Source of the DNA: Stachybotrys elegans
Taxonomy: Eukaryota > Ascomycota > Sordariomycetes > Hypocreales > Stachybotryaceae
Reading direction: 5' to 3'
DNA: 64,000 bases
Assembly: GCA_020746835.1 (NCBI GenBank)
Contig: JAGPNK010000001.1
Span: 2,542,001-2,606,000 of the forward strand
The notes under the pieces were generated by a model, which did not search any database, was not told where the DNA came from, and was given only the letters and a program-made list of their open reading frames with translations. Below are positions 24,901 to 35,757 of this stretch, piece by piece. Positions within the stretch are counted from its first letter, which is position 1, and each line of letters opens with the position of its first letter. Both the position numbers and the translations under genes were made by a program.

Positions 24901-26122
24901 ACTCAAAAATTGGCTCTCGTTATCTTGTCGGCGCCTGTAATTACCTACGGAGAACGAGTCAGGCGATAGGATGGATGGATGATGGATGATGGATGGATGG
25001 ATAGGAGGCTGTACCTGCGCAAGCACCCAACATCACCACGTGGGTGAGAGCGACGAAAGCTGCCGCGCTCGTTGTCGTTGCCCATGCCCTTCAGCTTCAG
25101 CCCGGGGTGTTTGCCGCCGCCACTGCCGCCTTCCCCCTCAGGACGTACGTAAGTAGTGAGTGAGTGAGTGAGTGCGTGAGTGGTGTGGTGGATGTTGAAA
25201 GTGTGAGACTCCCAGGTCAGCTGGCTTCTCCATGGGGAGCGGGGCGATGGACTAGCCCGGAAGAGGCTGTCGCCTGACAGTTGGTGATATGATTATCCCA
25301 TATTCATCATTCTCGTCGTTTAGCTATCGCGGATGTGTAGGGACGAGGGGAGACGAGAAAGCCCATGTTCTGGGCTCGAGGGGAGGGTCTTTGATAACGG
25401 ACTATTCCGCGCGAGGGGGAATGGTTGTTTAATTGGAGGAGATATCAAAGACATAATCCTACTGGTCAATTGTCAGGCGAAATTGACTTTCATTTCCTAG
25501 CTGATCTGATGCAGATCATACTTGACAGATAATGCAGGTCATCTTACCCGGGAGTTCTGCGTGGATATTCCCCCAGCCGACATGCGTCAAGTCAGCTTTG
25601 AAGATACTTGTAGTTGTAGATAATCTCTGTAGATTTGCTTTTCCTCTTCCTCCCCTTCCCCATTTGGGAAGCGATGGGCTTCTCGTTGATTTGCATGTCC
25701 ATCCCGTCGATCGATCCGCACGAGGGACCCTGAAAAAAAAAAAAAGCCCTTGAAAGATGGCGACTAATTGGGGCCGGCGTCGCCTCGGCCAAGGTTGTGC
25801 AGCAATAACCAAGGGCGATGCAGGCCTGGCAAACGCCACGGGAGGCTGCGTACACGCGAGAAGCAGCCAATGTCACACAACGTGACGTCAAGCCTTTGGC
25901 CGTCCTACTGGGCAAACCTAATTCGAATTTGTCAACGGGAGCGCGCCTTACCTTATCTCGAGATGGGTAGAGTAGGTAGAACAGGTTATGCTTGAAATAT
26001 TCAGCATCCAAACCCACGAATAGGAAATTTCATCCTTGCCCCAATTGATACATCCAACCAGAACAAACCACATCCATCAACACGCAGTCACATAAATCAG
26101 TAGCGAATTATATCTTCCCACA
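18904..26122. other. 7.2-kb gene-free region
   Basis: The largest gap in the window. I see no gene, transposon or RNA gene. Open frames are short, overlap in several frames and lack family character. Simple repeats include a GTGC/GTGT patch at 19228-19300, GGGAT units at about 19401-19426, T-rich DNA near 20205-20240, GGAT/ATGG units at about 24970-25002, and GTGA units at about 25155-25175. TAGGTA and TACGGAG-type words recur (20474, 21385, 22218). It could hold long non-coding transcripts or decayed elements that cannot be identified by eye. Confidence 0.5.
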
Positions 26123-26668
26123 ATGGCACAGGATCAAGACGTCTATCGCAAGATTGGCCGAGGCGGTGCGGGCAACTTCTTCACGCCCAAGCAGGCTGAA
26201 CAGAAAGCCGAGGAGGCAGCATCCCGGGTGAGCCCCTCTCCCCCTCCCTCTCTCACCCCCCCCTTCTTTCCTGGTTGCTAACCGCTCGCTGAACCCCAGG
26301 ACCTCGAAGCCCAGAAGCGCGACGGCACGCCCATCAGTAAGGCCGGAGCCGCTCCGGCGGTGGGCATGGCGCGAGCGGGCCGGGGCGGCGCAGGCAACTT
26401 CGTGGACCGCGGCGAGGCGGCGAGGCGCGAGGACCAGGACCTGGCTTCGGCCGTGATGACGGCCGGGCTCAAGTCAGTGCCGCGCGTGGGCCGGGGCGGC
26501 GCGGGCAACTGGCTAGGCGGGAGCGGCGAGGAGGCGGACAAGAGGCAGGCCGAGGAGGAGGAGGGGCTGCGCCGCGCGGAGCTGGAGAGGCTGGCGGCCG
26601 AGGAGGTGGACAAGGGGCTGAGGATGCCGGACAAGGTGCACCACGGGGAGGAGAAGAGGAGGGAATAG
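26123..26668 (+). CDS. Par32/DUF3602-like GRGGAGN-repeat protein
   Basis: Two exons (26123-26227, 26300-26668; intron GTGAGC...CCCAG, phase 0) give 157 residues. Three copies of the motif GRGGAGN are spaced through the protein (IGRGGAGNFF near residue 12, AGRGGAGNFV near 68, VGRGGAGNWL near 101), the signature of the fungal DUF3602/Par32 family. In yeast, Par32 is a phosphoprotein downstream of TORC1 that inhibits ammonium transporters. The C-terminal third is a charged Glu/Arg/Lys helix. It is shorter than yeast Par32, so shared function is an inference. The start follows a CACA leader and is the only ATG giving the first motif. Confidence 0.88.
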
Positions 26669-27184
26669 AGGGGATGGCGTTGTCGTGACGGGAGACAAGC
26701 GGTGCTGCTACCTACCTCGTACTGAGCAGACCTACACACATGTATATCCATACGATGACGACGCGGTAATATACCATGTTTACGGGCACAAGAATCTCAT
26801 TTCCAAAATCAAGAGAGAAAAAATCCAGACTAGACGCCCAAAGCACCAAGCGATGCACGCACAAAGCCAACGACACACACCTCTCACAGCTCCAACCCAC
26901 CAATATGATGCCATCACCGAGACCGGGGCTCTCCCACAACGATAAGATAAGGAAAACACCCTCCCACAACATCTGGCCCCACCCCCCCTCCCCCCGGTCG
27001 GCGAAACTTAATATCCGAAGGCGATTCGCAAAACTTGCGATCCATCATCATCGTCGGGGAAAACGAAGACGCCAAAAAAAATACCAATCCCATCCCCCAA
27101 GCCCGCGCGCATCGGCTCGCCACCGCCAAACACACCTCTCCCTCCGAAAAAAAGAGACAGCCCTCGTCGCTCTCTATTCTCACC
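26669..27184. other. tandem spacer before pam18
   Basis: A 516-bp stretch between two plus-strand genes, holding the 3' UTR of the GRGGAGN protein gene and the promoter/leader of pam18. It is C- and A-rich near 26960-27160. No gene is seen. Confidence 0.45.
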
Positions 27185-27639
27185 ATGGCTTCTGTAGTTG
27201 CTTGGGGTGCTGGCGCCGCCGTGGCTGCTTTCCTCGTACGTCGACATCTCGAAATACCACTCCCTATATCATGCCTGTTTTCCGCTGACCATTCCTTTTT
27301 TTTCTTCTTGCAGGGCCGTGCTGGACTCGTCGCATGGCGTCGCTCGCGCGGCGGTGTGGGCGCCATGGGCAAGGCCTTCTACAAGGGCGGCTTTGAGCCC
27401 AAGATGACCAAGAAGGAAGCCTCGTTGATCCTCGCGCTCAAGTACGTCCCTCCCCCCATGCGGTTCCGAGTACGCGGCAGCCTTCTAACAAGCCATGCAG
27501 CGAGCGATCCATCACCAAGGAAAAGGTCCGCAAGGCCCACCGAACCATCATGCTGCTCAACCACCCCGATCGAGGCGGCAGCCCCTACCTCGCTACCAAG
27601 GTCAACGAAGCAAAGGAGTTCCTCGACAAGAACCACTGA
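27185..27639 (+). CDS. pam18: Pam18/Tim14, mitochondrial import motor J-protein
   Basis: Three exons (27185-27235, 27314-27441, 27501-27639) join in frame to 105 residues. The protein has an N-terminal membrane span (residues about 1-25, [17 protein letters not shown] then GRAGLVAW), a GGF linker, and a C-terminal J domain with the HPD tripeptide at residues 81-83 ([25 protein letters not shown]). Pam18 sits in the inner mitochondrial membrane and stimulates the ATPase of matrix Hsp70 in the TIM23 presequence-translocase motor. The short IMS extension of yeast Pam18 is absent, as is usual for filamentous fungi. Its 3' end converges on the Gfd2-like gene, whose stop is 260 bp away. Confidence 0.96.
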
Positions 27640-27898
27640 GTCTTCCTGGCTGCCGACAGCACGTTTGTCACGCCTAATATGTATTATCGACGGCCCCGTT
27701 CCGTCACCCGCGAGCAGCTCATGTCCATGTAAACCAACCATGCTGTACACTATACTGTACATTTCAGACTTGTTTCATAGCGAAGGCGTTCTTGGGTTCA
27801 TTCACTACCTGTATAGCTAGAGTGGTGCGGTTTCAGACCAAACCATATAGAAATCTACATGATGGGGCGTATGCGCCCTGGTTCTCTCCTCCCCCAAG

Positions 27899-29594
27899 TC
27901 AGTCCTCTGCGTTTGGCTCCTCCGTGCTCTCGGCCGCTGCAGCATCGGCTCTCCTCGGCGGCCTGATCGCAAGGCCAATCATGGCGCGAAGGGTGTACAC
28001 GGCGTCGTTTCCAGCGTTGTGCAGATGCTTGCTGTCCAGTTCTAGGTCGCCAAGCACGCCGCGCAGCCCGCAGCCGTTGTCTCGCCCGCTCCATGCTTGA
28101 TGCATCGTCTGGGTGTCGATGGTGCTTCGCTGGCGCATAAGCGATGCGACTCTCAGGCCCAGGCTAGCAAGATATTGCTCGTCGTGCTTGAAGTCGTGGC
28201 CGACAAAGACTAGGTCACGCTCTGCCTCGATGTATGGATTCAATATCTCCATAATGGCCTCTAGAATGTCTGCCTCGGCCGGGAATGTGCTTTTTCTGGT
28301 ACATGTCAGCTCGAGAAAGCAGGCGTTGCGGTGACTTGGCGCTCACCCAAAGTCGAAATGGTCCGGACAGCCCTGGACGTAAAGTCGGTTGACGAGACCT
28401 GCATACTCCTTGACTCGCAAGTGGAAGCTCTTGATCATCGGCCACCACGAACTCCCATCCGAGGCGTGGGGGACATCCATGATCTCGCCGGTATCAAGAA
28501 TGGCAATACCGATCTCGGATATGGGCTTCGGCGACACTTCGATCGCTTCCACATCTATGCAGACAAACACCACGTTCTCGCCGCCCTGCTTGTCGAGTCC
28601 GAGGAGGTGATGTGTCGCATTCAGCATAGCCTCACGGTGCTTTCGTTTCTGCAGCGACTTCCACTTGGTTTCCTGCTTCTTGCTTGGTAATTTTGTCTGG
28701 ACCAGACTGAAAGCCGTCGTCCACAGGGCCCGGTCTCTGTTGCGTGCAGCCTTGAACGAGACCATATCATCTGGGTCCATCTGCGGCCATGTTTCGACGT
28801 TCAGTGTCTTTTTATCTCTGCATCGCTGGAGATAACGCGGCCGGGGAGTTTGGCCTTGGCCAAACTTGATGTAAAATCGGTCTTGATTGACTCCGTCGGG
28901 AATCTTCAGGGATATGTCGAGTTGCTCGTTGATGAAGTAAAGGAACTCCTCGAGCTGAACTGTCGGAACCAGTAGCTGCGGCTTATCTTGGGGTGCTGAG
29001 ACATCGTGTATGTAAAAACTGCTCATCATCAGTCAACGTCTCCAGACCAGGTAGGGGAACCAACAAATCCCATACTCGACCCTCCAATATCTTGTCAAAG
29101 AAGGGTCTCACCTTGGCCATGTTAGTCCACATATTTCGTAAGAGGGTCTTGAGGACAGAACTAACCCGTGGTTTATTGGCCTTGCCAATGTAGCGCTCGG
29201 GATACCCAAGCACGAGGTTCCAGGAACAGAAGCACACCTCTTCAGCCACCGGCTCGCCGACTTGAAACGTGGAATAGTCCAAAACCTGGCTCAGCTTCAT
29301 CGCCTTGCTTGGTGAAGGCTCCTCCTTTTTATGCATCTGAGGGGCAGGAGCCTCATGCCATGTCTGACTATTCGAACTCCCCCGACGGCTGCTGCCGAGT
29401 CTCCCATCGCCCCAGATATCAGTCGGCTCATCTCGCAATGTCTCTTCCTCGTTGGCGTGCTCTCCAGAGGCAGACGTAGGCTCCGAGTCCACGGCAGGCC
29501 ATGCGTCCTTTGGCGGCTCTTTGAGGTCGACGGTCTGGCCGAGTATCTCCGCCAGGACCTTCAGACTGATCGCGACGTTTTCTTCCTCCGACAT
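27899..29594 (-). CDS. Gfd2/YDR514C-like DEDD exonuclease-fold protein
   Basis: Four exons are proposed: 29594-29166, 29111-29065, 29018-28347 and 28295-27899, giving about 514 residues. The second exon codes only about 16 residues (VRPFFDKILEGRVWD). Donors are GTTAGT, GTTGGT and GTGAGC. The 54-bp first intron is a multiple of three with no stop, so retention would insert 18 residues; joined NKPRVRPFFDK fits the family better. The nuclease fold starts with CIDVEAIEV (acidic pair near residues 314-316), continues with VGHDFKHDEQYL (GHD) and ends with HLHNAGNDAVYTLRA (ExoIII-like Asp). All four DEDD-type acids therefore seem present, unlike the relative at 7.5 kb. Role is probably nucleic-acid processing. 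An in-frame ATG at 29660 could extend the N terminus by 22 residues. Confidence 0.82.
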
Positions 29595-30126
29595 GATGCT
29601 GCCATTCAGTTTTGCGAGCAGACGAGAATGGGTTGTTGCCACGATGCTCTGACGGCGCATGCGGGGTTGGTGATTGTTTGCTTGCGAGTAGGAAGGAAGC
29701 AGAAATGAGATGGAAAACAACAGGGAAGGAGGCAGTGGGAAGAAGTAAAATGGCGTCCCGGCATGTGGCACGAGCGGCAGCTGACAGCTGCAAGGGAGGG
29801 AGTGGCAGACCGACAGCTGCACGTTGCCCCTGCGCAGGTCCATTGATAGTGGCAGGCCGTGTCAATGACCGAAGAGGCATTCAGCGAACCTGAGTTTGTA
29901 CTCAGAATTTGTACATTGTCTTTGTTGATCCTGGATAGATCCCCATGAAGTACGGAAACCACCTGAGGTGCGTGCTATAATCCGTCGGCCTCCTGCAGCA
30001 ACGACAACAAACACATCTCATCCGCTGGAAAATAGCACACTAAAATACAGTCCAATATGCAGATGCCTAGCCATCGATGCGCCTATCCGAATCCCACTCA
30101 TTCGTTGCTTGGCATTGCAAGCCACT
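29595..30126. other. spacer between Gfd2-like gene and ku80 3' end
   Basis: A 532-bp stretch between two minus-strand genes, holding the promoter and leader of the Gfd2-like gene and the 3' UTR of ku80. No gene is seen. Confidence 0.45.
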
Positions 30127-32573
30127 CTATCTTGATTTGTAAAACTGCACACGTTAGCAAACTGAGAGGCAACTCGGGTAGAAACAAGTACCTCATCTGC
30201 TGTTTCTGCCGTCACTTTGGACACGTCAGATTGGTTCTGGTCAATCAAACCCAGCTTCGACACTCGGATCTTGAACCAAAAGTCTCGCCGGTCACCGCCC
30301 AATGCGCCCGACAGCAGCTTCTTTTTGAGGTCCTGGATGAAGGTGTTGTACAACCCGGGCTCCTCCATGTTCGATAGCTCTTCTCGCATCACACCGAGAC
30401 ACTCGATTGCTTGCGCATATTTGCTGTCGCCAAAACTCTCCGACACAAGCGACTGGATGATGGACCCCATTTGCTTGGAGGCTTCATCAATCTCCTCCAC
30501 CTGTTGAGACGATGCCAGAGCCCGTTTGAAGTCTGGCACGGGGTTCTCCGAGGAGATTGTCTCTCTCTGATCACCGAGCAGAGCATCCACATCCAGTCCG
30601 GACAAGGGCTTGACTGTCTCTTTTCTGCGTTTACCCTTTGCTTTAGGAGGCACTGGGAAAGAATTAGCTCTGCAAGACTAGAAAGACGAGCACGCGCACC
30701 TTTCTTCACTTCTGCGGCTTCCACCAGAGCGTCTATCCTGGACTGGACTTTCTCGACGAGGTCCGTTGGTGGCGCCGCGAAGCGAAGGAGTATAGGGGGC
30801 ACAGCTGGCACATCTCTGTCCGGGTGCACTGCTCTGGTTTTTATAGCATTGTTGATTCGATGAATAGTAGGGTTGTATGTGTCCTCGATGGGTGCATATT
30901 CATCGGGTTCGCTGTTTGTGTCAGCATTTGATCGGCACAACGTTGGCACAGAGTGAGGGCTACCCAGCATCATCAATTCCATAAGTAGATAGATCCATGG
31001 CGTCGACGTAATCGCTCATCGCTTCGTTGAGGTCATCTGACGGCAGCAGACGATGCTTCGTAACCTGTTGGCCGTTGACGGCGATGACTTTGTCCAGTGG
31101 TGGAAACGGATAACTGCGGACATCCTCTGCAAAAGGCAGCGGCACGTCGTAGAGGCACTCGAGGTCGGGCTCAATATGCGGCGCCAACAGTACCAGCTGA
31201 GGATCCTTGCCCTCCTTGGTCACGATGCGAGCCACGGCATACGACTCGAGCTCCAAGAGTGCCCAGATGAGTGACGATAGTGCAAGTTCGGACTTGTGGT
31301 CGTATTTCCGGGCATGCGTGATGCAGACCTCACCCATGTTGAGGAAAGGCTCGTACTAGCGGGTGTGAGAAGTGGCATGGCCTTGAACGTGCTTTTACAT
31401 GACTTACTCTGTCCTGCGGGATGAAGCCCACGATGGAGAAGCTCTTCTGCGTCTCCAGCTTGGTGATGTTGTGATCTGACTCGCTGATGTGCACTGCTGT
31501 TCTGCCGTATTCGAAGCCCTTGGCAAGAGACTCAAACTCGACGTCTCGCTTGCCACCGGGTGCATCGGGGTCGTTGACCTTGTAGGCCCTGGCCTGCTTG
31601 ACTGCTGAGAATTCAACGCCCTCCATCTCGTCTCCGTCCAGTTCCTGGGACTCGGCCTGGTCCGACTTGAGCACAACTGTGCTGGCCCCGAGAGGCTTTG
31701 CAACATGCGTCTTGAAGTACCTCTCCACATTGATGTTCATGGCGGCAGGGAACTTGGCGGGATCGCCCAGAGTGAGGGCACCATCGTAGGTCTTGTAAGG
31801 CTTGACCGACTTGACTCTGGGGGTGTCGATCTCGTCAATGGCCTCAACAATGGTTGCGAATACCGCGCCTTCACACTCGCCCACCAGCGCCCTGAGAGTC
31901 ACTTCGTTCTCGGCCTGCGTAAATAGATAAGACGAGGTAGCTCATGAGAAATGACTGGAGTCCTTCCCTACCTTGGACTGCGTCTTGTCCTCCTCCTTGA
32001 AGCCATACTCGGCATCATCAAAGTCAATGCCCCTGAGCAGGTCAGCGTGGATCGTGGATCGATTTGAAGAGCAAGGTCGGCATACAGGACGGTAAGCTGA
32101 ATCTTAGAGTCATTCATCTTCTTGGCAATATCCGGAATGTCATCGGCGTCTATAGCACCCTGCCCATCGGTAACCAGAATAATCTTGCGGATGTACTTGA
32201 GCTTCTTGGTAAACGTGTCGATCATGTCCACTGCGACAACAATGGCCGACACCGCGTCTCCAGACTCTGTGCTGCTCGGCACAATGAGCGTTTGCAGAGA
32301 CCGCAGGGACGACATGGTCATCGGCCCCAGTTCCTGGAGCACCGAGATGTTTTCATAGCCGTCCTCGTCGCCGAGCTTGTTATTGGTCTCGTCGGTGCGC
32401 AGCCCGACAACCCCAACGCAAAGCGTCTTGCGGTTGGCTGCGACAATGTCCGTGATTTTGTCCCAGACATACCTCATGCTCCAGTCCAGATCCGACTCGT
32501 CGCGGCCGTTGTGACAATCGGCCATGGACGAGCCCAGGTCCAGGATGAAGACGGTAGCTTCCTTGTCCGCCAT
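30127..32573 (-). CDS. ku80: Ku80, DNA-end-binding subunit for NHEJ
   Basis: Partner of Ku70 in the ring that binds broken DNA ends, starts non-homologous end joining and protects telomeres. Seven exons (32573-32086, 32032-31972, 31914-31408, 31355-30964, 30911-30700, 30652-30192, 30144-30127) join in phase to about 712 residues, normal for fungi. Features in order are a vWA domain (TVFILDLGSSM to KIQLTVLGIDFDD), the Ku beta-barrel core (SFSIVGFIPQDRYEPF, VRSYPFPPLD), and the C-terminal arm and helical region (EDTYNPTIHRINNAIKTRA; LYNTFIQDLKKKLL). The last exon is tiny: GCTAACG...GCAG then FYKSR. A second AG 14 bp downstream would instead end in IEWLAMPSNE. The start ATG lies 345 bp from that of the divergent TMEM205-like gene. 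Confidence 0.95.
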
Positions 32574-32918
32574 AATGGAAGATCTGCTGAGGCGATTGAT
32601 GGAATGCGTCAAATCGTTTGCAAGGGGGGAGAATCGAGGTGCATTGTCTGCGATTGCCTCGAGAGCACGTAAACGATGTGATTCGCGCTCCCACGTCTTA
32701 CGTCTTCCACACAAGCCGAAGCGACCGTCATTAGGCAGAAGAGCTGGGATTAGAAGTGGATCAAACCGACGCGAGTCTCCCGCGAAGCCACGTGATCAAT
32801 ATACAGGGGTCTACGACATCATTGACCTGAGATGCATGGGCAAGGGCCCGAAACAACCTCACCTCATCCTCTCCTGCATCTTGTGCGTGCTCTGCAGGTC
32901 ACACGGCATCTCTCAAAA
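32574..32918. promoter_or_regulatory. shared divergent promoter, ku80 and TMEM205-like gene
   Basis: Only 345 bp separate the two start codons, which face away from each other, so both promoters must lie here or overlap. No TATA box is obvious. This is inferred from layout. Confidence 0.55.
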
Positions 32919-33629
32919 ATGGCGGGCTCTATCTTCGCCTCGCTGGCTCCGTACCACATCCTCTCGTATGTAATGATAGGCCTCGATCAGCACTAAACGC
33001 CGCCTGGCTAACGCCAACTTCAGATACGGAACTCTTTTAGGCACAACCTTCTTCCATGTATGATTGAAAGCCGCCTGACAACGCATGCCGGATATTAAAC
33101 TGTCCTGCAGAGCTTCATCAATGGCATCGTCATGTTCAGAACCGTGACTAGGCCGGCCTTTAGCGCCGTCCAGTCAAAGCTGTTCCCCATCTACTTTGGC
33201 ATGCAGACGGCGATCCCCATCGTGCTGGCCTTGACTTTCCCCGGGAGCACTCTTCTCGGTGTCCCGTCGGGCGTCTCCGGGCTACTTGACGCATCTTCTA
33301 GGAGCTCGCTTGTGTCCATCGCCTCCATGTTTGCGACGGGCCTCCTCAACTTGGCCGTCTTTCTTCCTGCTACCTTGAAGATTATGAAGGACCGTCGGGG
33401 CCAGGGTAAGTATGATTCGGTAGATTGCTTGAACGGTGTTTCTGACGCCCTTGTAGTGAAGCGCGATGGCAAGGAGTGGTACGCCGAGGGCCCCCATTCC
33501 CAGGAGATGCAGGCTCTCAACAAGAAGTTTGGCATGATCCACGGCCTCTCCTCGCTGTGCAATCTTGCCAGTTTCGTCGCACTGGTTGCCTACGGCTTCG
33601 CGCTGGGCGCTCGCCTGCAGCCCCTTTAG
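32919..33629 (+). CDS. TMEM205-like / DUF4149 membrane protein
   Basis: Four exons (32919-32965, 33024-33057, 33111-33405, 33457-33629) join in frame to 182 residues. Donors are GTATGT, GTATGA and GTAAGT. The second exon is 34 bp (YGTLLGTTFFH), and the first two introns are about 55 bp. The product has a conserved YG-LLG-TFFHSFINGIVMFR start, then membrane spans around KLFPIYFGMQTAIPIVLAL, SSLVSIASMFATGLLNLAVFL and HGLSSLCNLASFVALVAYGFALG, with the EMQALNKKFGMIHG segment typical of DUF4149. Human TMEM205 is linked to drug resistance and secretory traffic; the fungal role is unknown. Intron 3 is 51 bp, a multiple of three with no stop, so retention would not break the frame. Confidence 0.87.
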
Positions 33630-33988
33630 GCGGGCTGATCTTCCTCGCCAACCTTGTGGTGTGGTTGCCACGAGTGTGAAAGTATATTCGAGGTCCAGAG
33701 ACCTGTACGGCATGATGGAGGGTAGTGTAAGACATGACGTAAAGTTTTGTATTTCTTTTGATTAAAAGTCTATTGAAACTCCCTGGCAGCAACCTTATAG
33801 TGACACCGTGCGCAGACTCTTTCCCATGTCCGATGTAGGAGTGACGAGACGCATCCATGTGAACCTTCTTCCTCGGCCGCCGCCTGGCCAGTGGAACAAT
33901 GGGTATATACTGTACGAAAGCATGCAGCTCGCCGAAGCAATGACAAAAGAAGATAGACATTATTCGTGACGGGTGCTCATTGGAACCC
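33630..33988. other. convergent spacer
   Basis: A 359-bp stretch between convergent genes; it should hold both 3' UTRs. Nothing else is seen. Confidence 0.45.
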
Positions 33989-34381
33989 TTAGGACGGCAG
34001 GGGTCGCAGTGACTGGTGGGATGCGCGGAGCTCCTTCTTGGCCGCCTCGAACTCCTGGACCCGCTTCTCCTTTGCGGACAGGTCGTGCTGCATGGTCTGG
34101 AGGGCGCGGCGCTGGTTCGCCTCGATCTGGCCCTTGATGGTCCAACGGCCGGGCTGACGCTCGAGGGCTGCCTGGACGTCGATGTCGGCGGCAGGCTTGG
34201 GGAACTCGCGGCAGATGGCGGGCAGAGCGGTGGTGGCGCCGACGAGGGGAGCAGCCGGTCCAGCGACTTCGGAGAGGTCTGGAGTGGTGGCAGGGGTGGA
34301 TTGCTTGCTCTCGGTGAAGTAGGTGTTCTGGGATGCGGCAGAGCCAGCAGAAGGCAGTTCGACGATTTCCTGAGCCGCCAT
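33989..34381 (-). CDS. small conserved-looking hypothetical protein
   Basis: An intronless frame of 130 residues from the ATG of MAAQEIVELPSAG (an ATG three codons earlier is also possible). I do not recognise it. The first 60 residues are Ser/Thr/Ala/Pro-rich and probably disordered (NTYFTESKQSTPATTPDL). The second half looks helical and charged, with a predicted coiled segment (KGQIEANQRRALQTMQHDL, KEKRVQEFEAAKKEL). Ala/Gln/Lys/Glu composition and GC-rich third positions fit real coding DNA, and the frame is clean. The gene faces the TMEM205-like gene. It could be a small stress or cytoplasmic helical protein, but this is only inference. Confidence 0.6.
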   Translation of the reverse strand: MAAQEIVELPSAGSAASQNTYFTESKQSTPATTPDLSEVAGPAAPLVGATTALPAICREFPKPAADIDVQAALERQPGRWTIKGQIEANQRRALQTMQHDLSAKEKRVQEFEAAKKELRASHQSLRPLPS

Positions 34382-35757
34382 TTCGACCATTTGTCTTGAA
34401 GTGGATGTAGGTTGAAGATGGCGAGTGGGAGGAAGAGAGCACGAGGGCCTTAGGAAAGAAGGAGATTGTAGGTTGTTGGTTGAATAGGTAGTAGGCGAGC
34501 GTAGGAGCCGGACTGGTAGGGTAGGAAAAGGAGCAGGAGAAGGAGAAAGGATAATGGAGGGGAGGGAAAGAAAGGACTGCTTTGGTATTTATGCGAAACG
34601 GCGCATCGTGGTTTCGCTGACACACAACTTATGACCAAGAAAAATGGTATTATTATGCAGTATCGGAAACCTCCAGGCAATTTTGCACGACGCCATTGAC
34701 GGGGTGGGATATTAGTTCCAGCAAGACCTACCGGCCCTCCTTCACCTGGCGTTGGTGGGCGGATTCCAATTTAGGTATCCGTACCTACTAAGCGATAGGG
34801 GACCACCACGCTAGAGAGCTTAACCCAGATGGTATCCATTTTCAACTTTTTGTCTAAGTTTCTTGCCTGCAAGCAAGAATGTAATTGCCGTGCCCGTATC
34901 TGCTCGCCTCTGCCTGGACCTCCCTCCCTAGCAAACAGCCCCCCGCCTCAATCTCCCTGGCCCAGACTCCGAGGAATGCCAGCGTGACCTGTCTGGCCCT
35001 GCTTGACCGGGGAGGCATGCCGCGGATCTGTCGGTCACGGTCACGCATGGGGGTCGCCAACCAGGGCCCGAGATGGTGTTGGCAATTACCAAACGCAGTC
35101 GCGTCCAGCTGGGCCCTTCTAGAGCCATGTTGAGTGCTTCTAGTCAGGGTCGTCTTGCTGTTGGATGGTTCAGCTTTGCCACAGCTTCTTTCGGTCGTTG
35201 CCCGAGAGCGCCGTGACTCGCCGTGGCGAATGTAGATACAGAACGGTAAGCTCGGCCGAGGCCGATGGAACCGTTCCTTTGGAAACCTCGGGGTACTACA
35301 GGCGGCAAACCTGGTCAATCTGTCCCTACACCTAGTGCTTTTTCCCTGTCTACCCTACACCCAATTTGAACATGCGGCGTGCGTTCCGCGTGGGGGTCGT
35401 TAGCGATCTCGGAGTTAAACCAAGACCGTCATTCATCAGGTGAGCCATCTGAGTGATTGTGTTCCCATGTCATGGCATTTTGCCAGGCATTTCTGTTCTC
35501 GTCTCTTGTGCTGGGTTATGACAAGATGATTGCTTCATAGTGGCCATGTTTCACCCTCAACAAACACAACCAAACACGTCGATAGGAATCCATCCATCCA
35601 TATGCACCTTCATCCTAGTGACTAAGCCATTCCTGCATGTGGCTCAACGTGCTCGCTCGTAATAGACTCCGGTAGATGATGAGACCCGGATTGCCGTACA
35701 ACCGTCTCCACCAGTGTCATCTTCCAACCTCGTACTCAGTCGACACAGTTTCACAAG
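34382..35757. other. gene-free upstream region of PHO13-type gene
   Basis: About 1.4 kb between two divergent genes (the small hypothetical gene and the PHO13-type gene). A short CCATCCATCCAT run lies near 35590. No gene is seen; frames at 34.85-35.3 kb are low-complexity. Confidence 0.45.

Noticed and set aside
24969..25002. GGAT-type repeats as a CRISPR or telomere-like array
   Set aside because: They are short simple repeats with no spacer structure and do not match TTAGGG telomere units.
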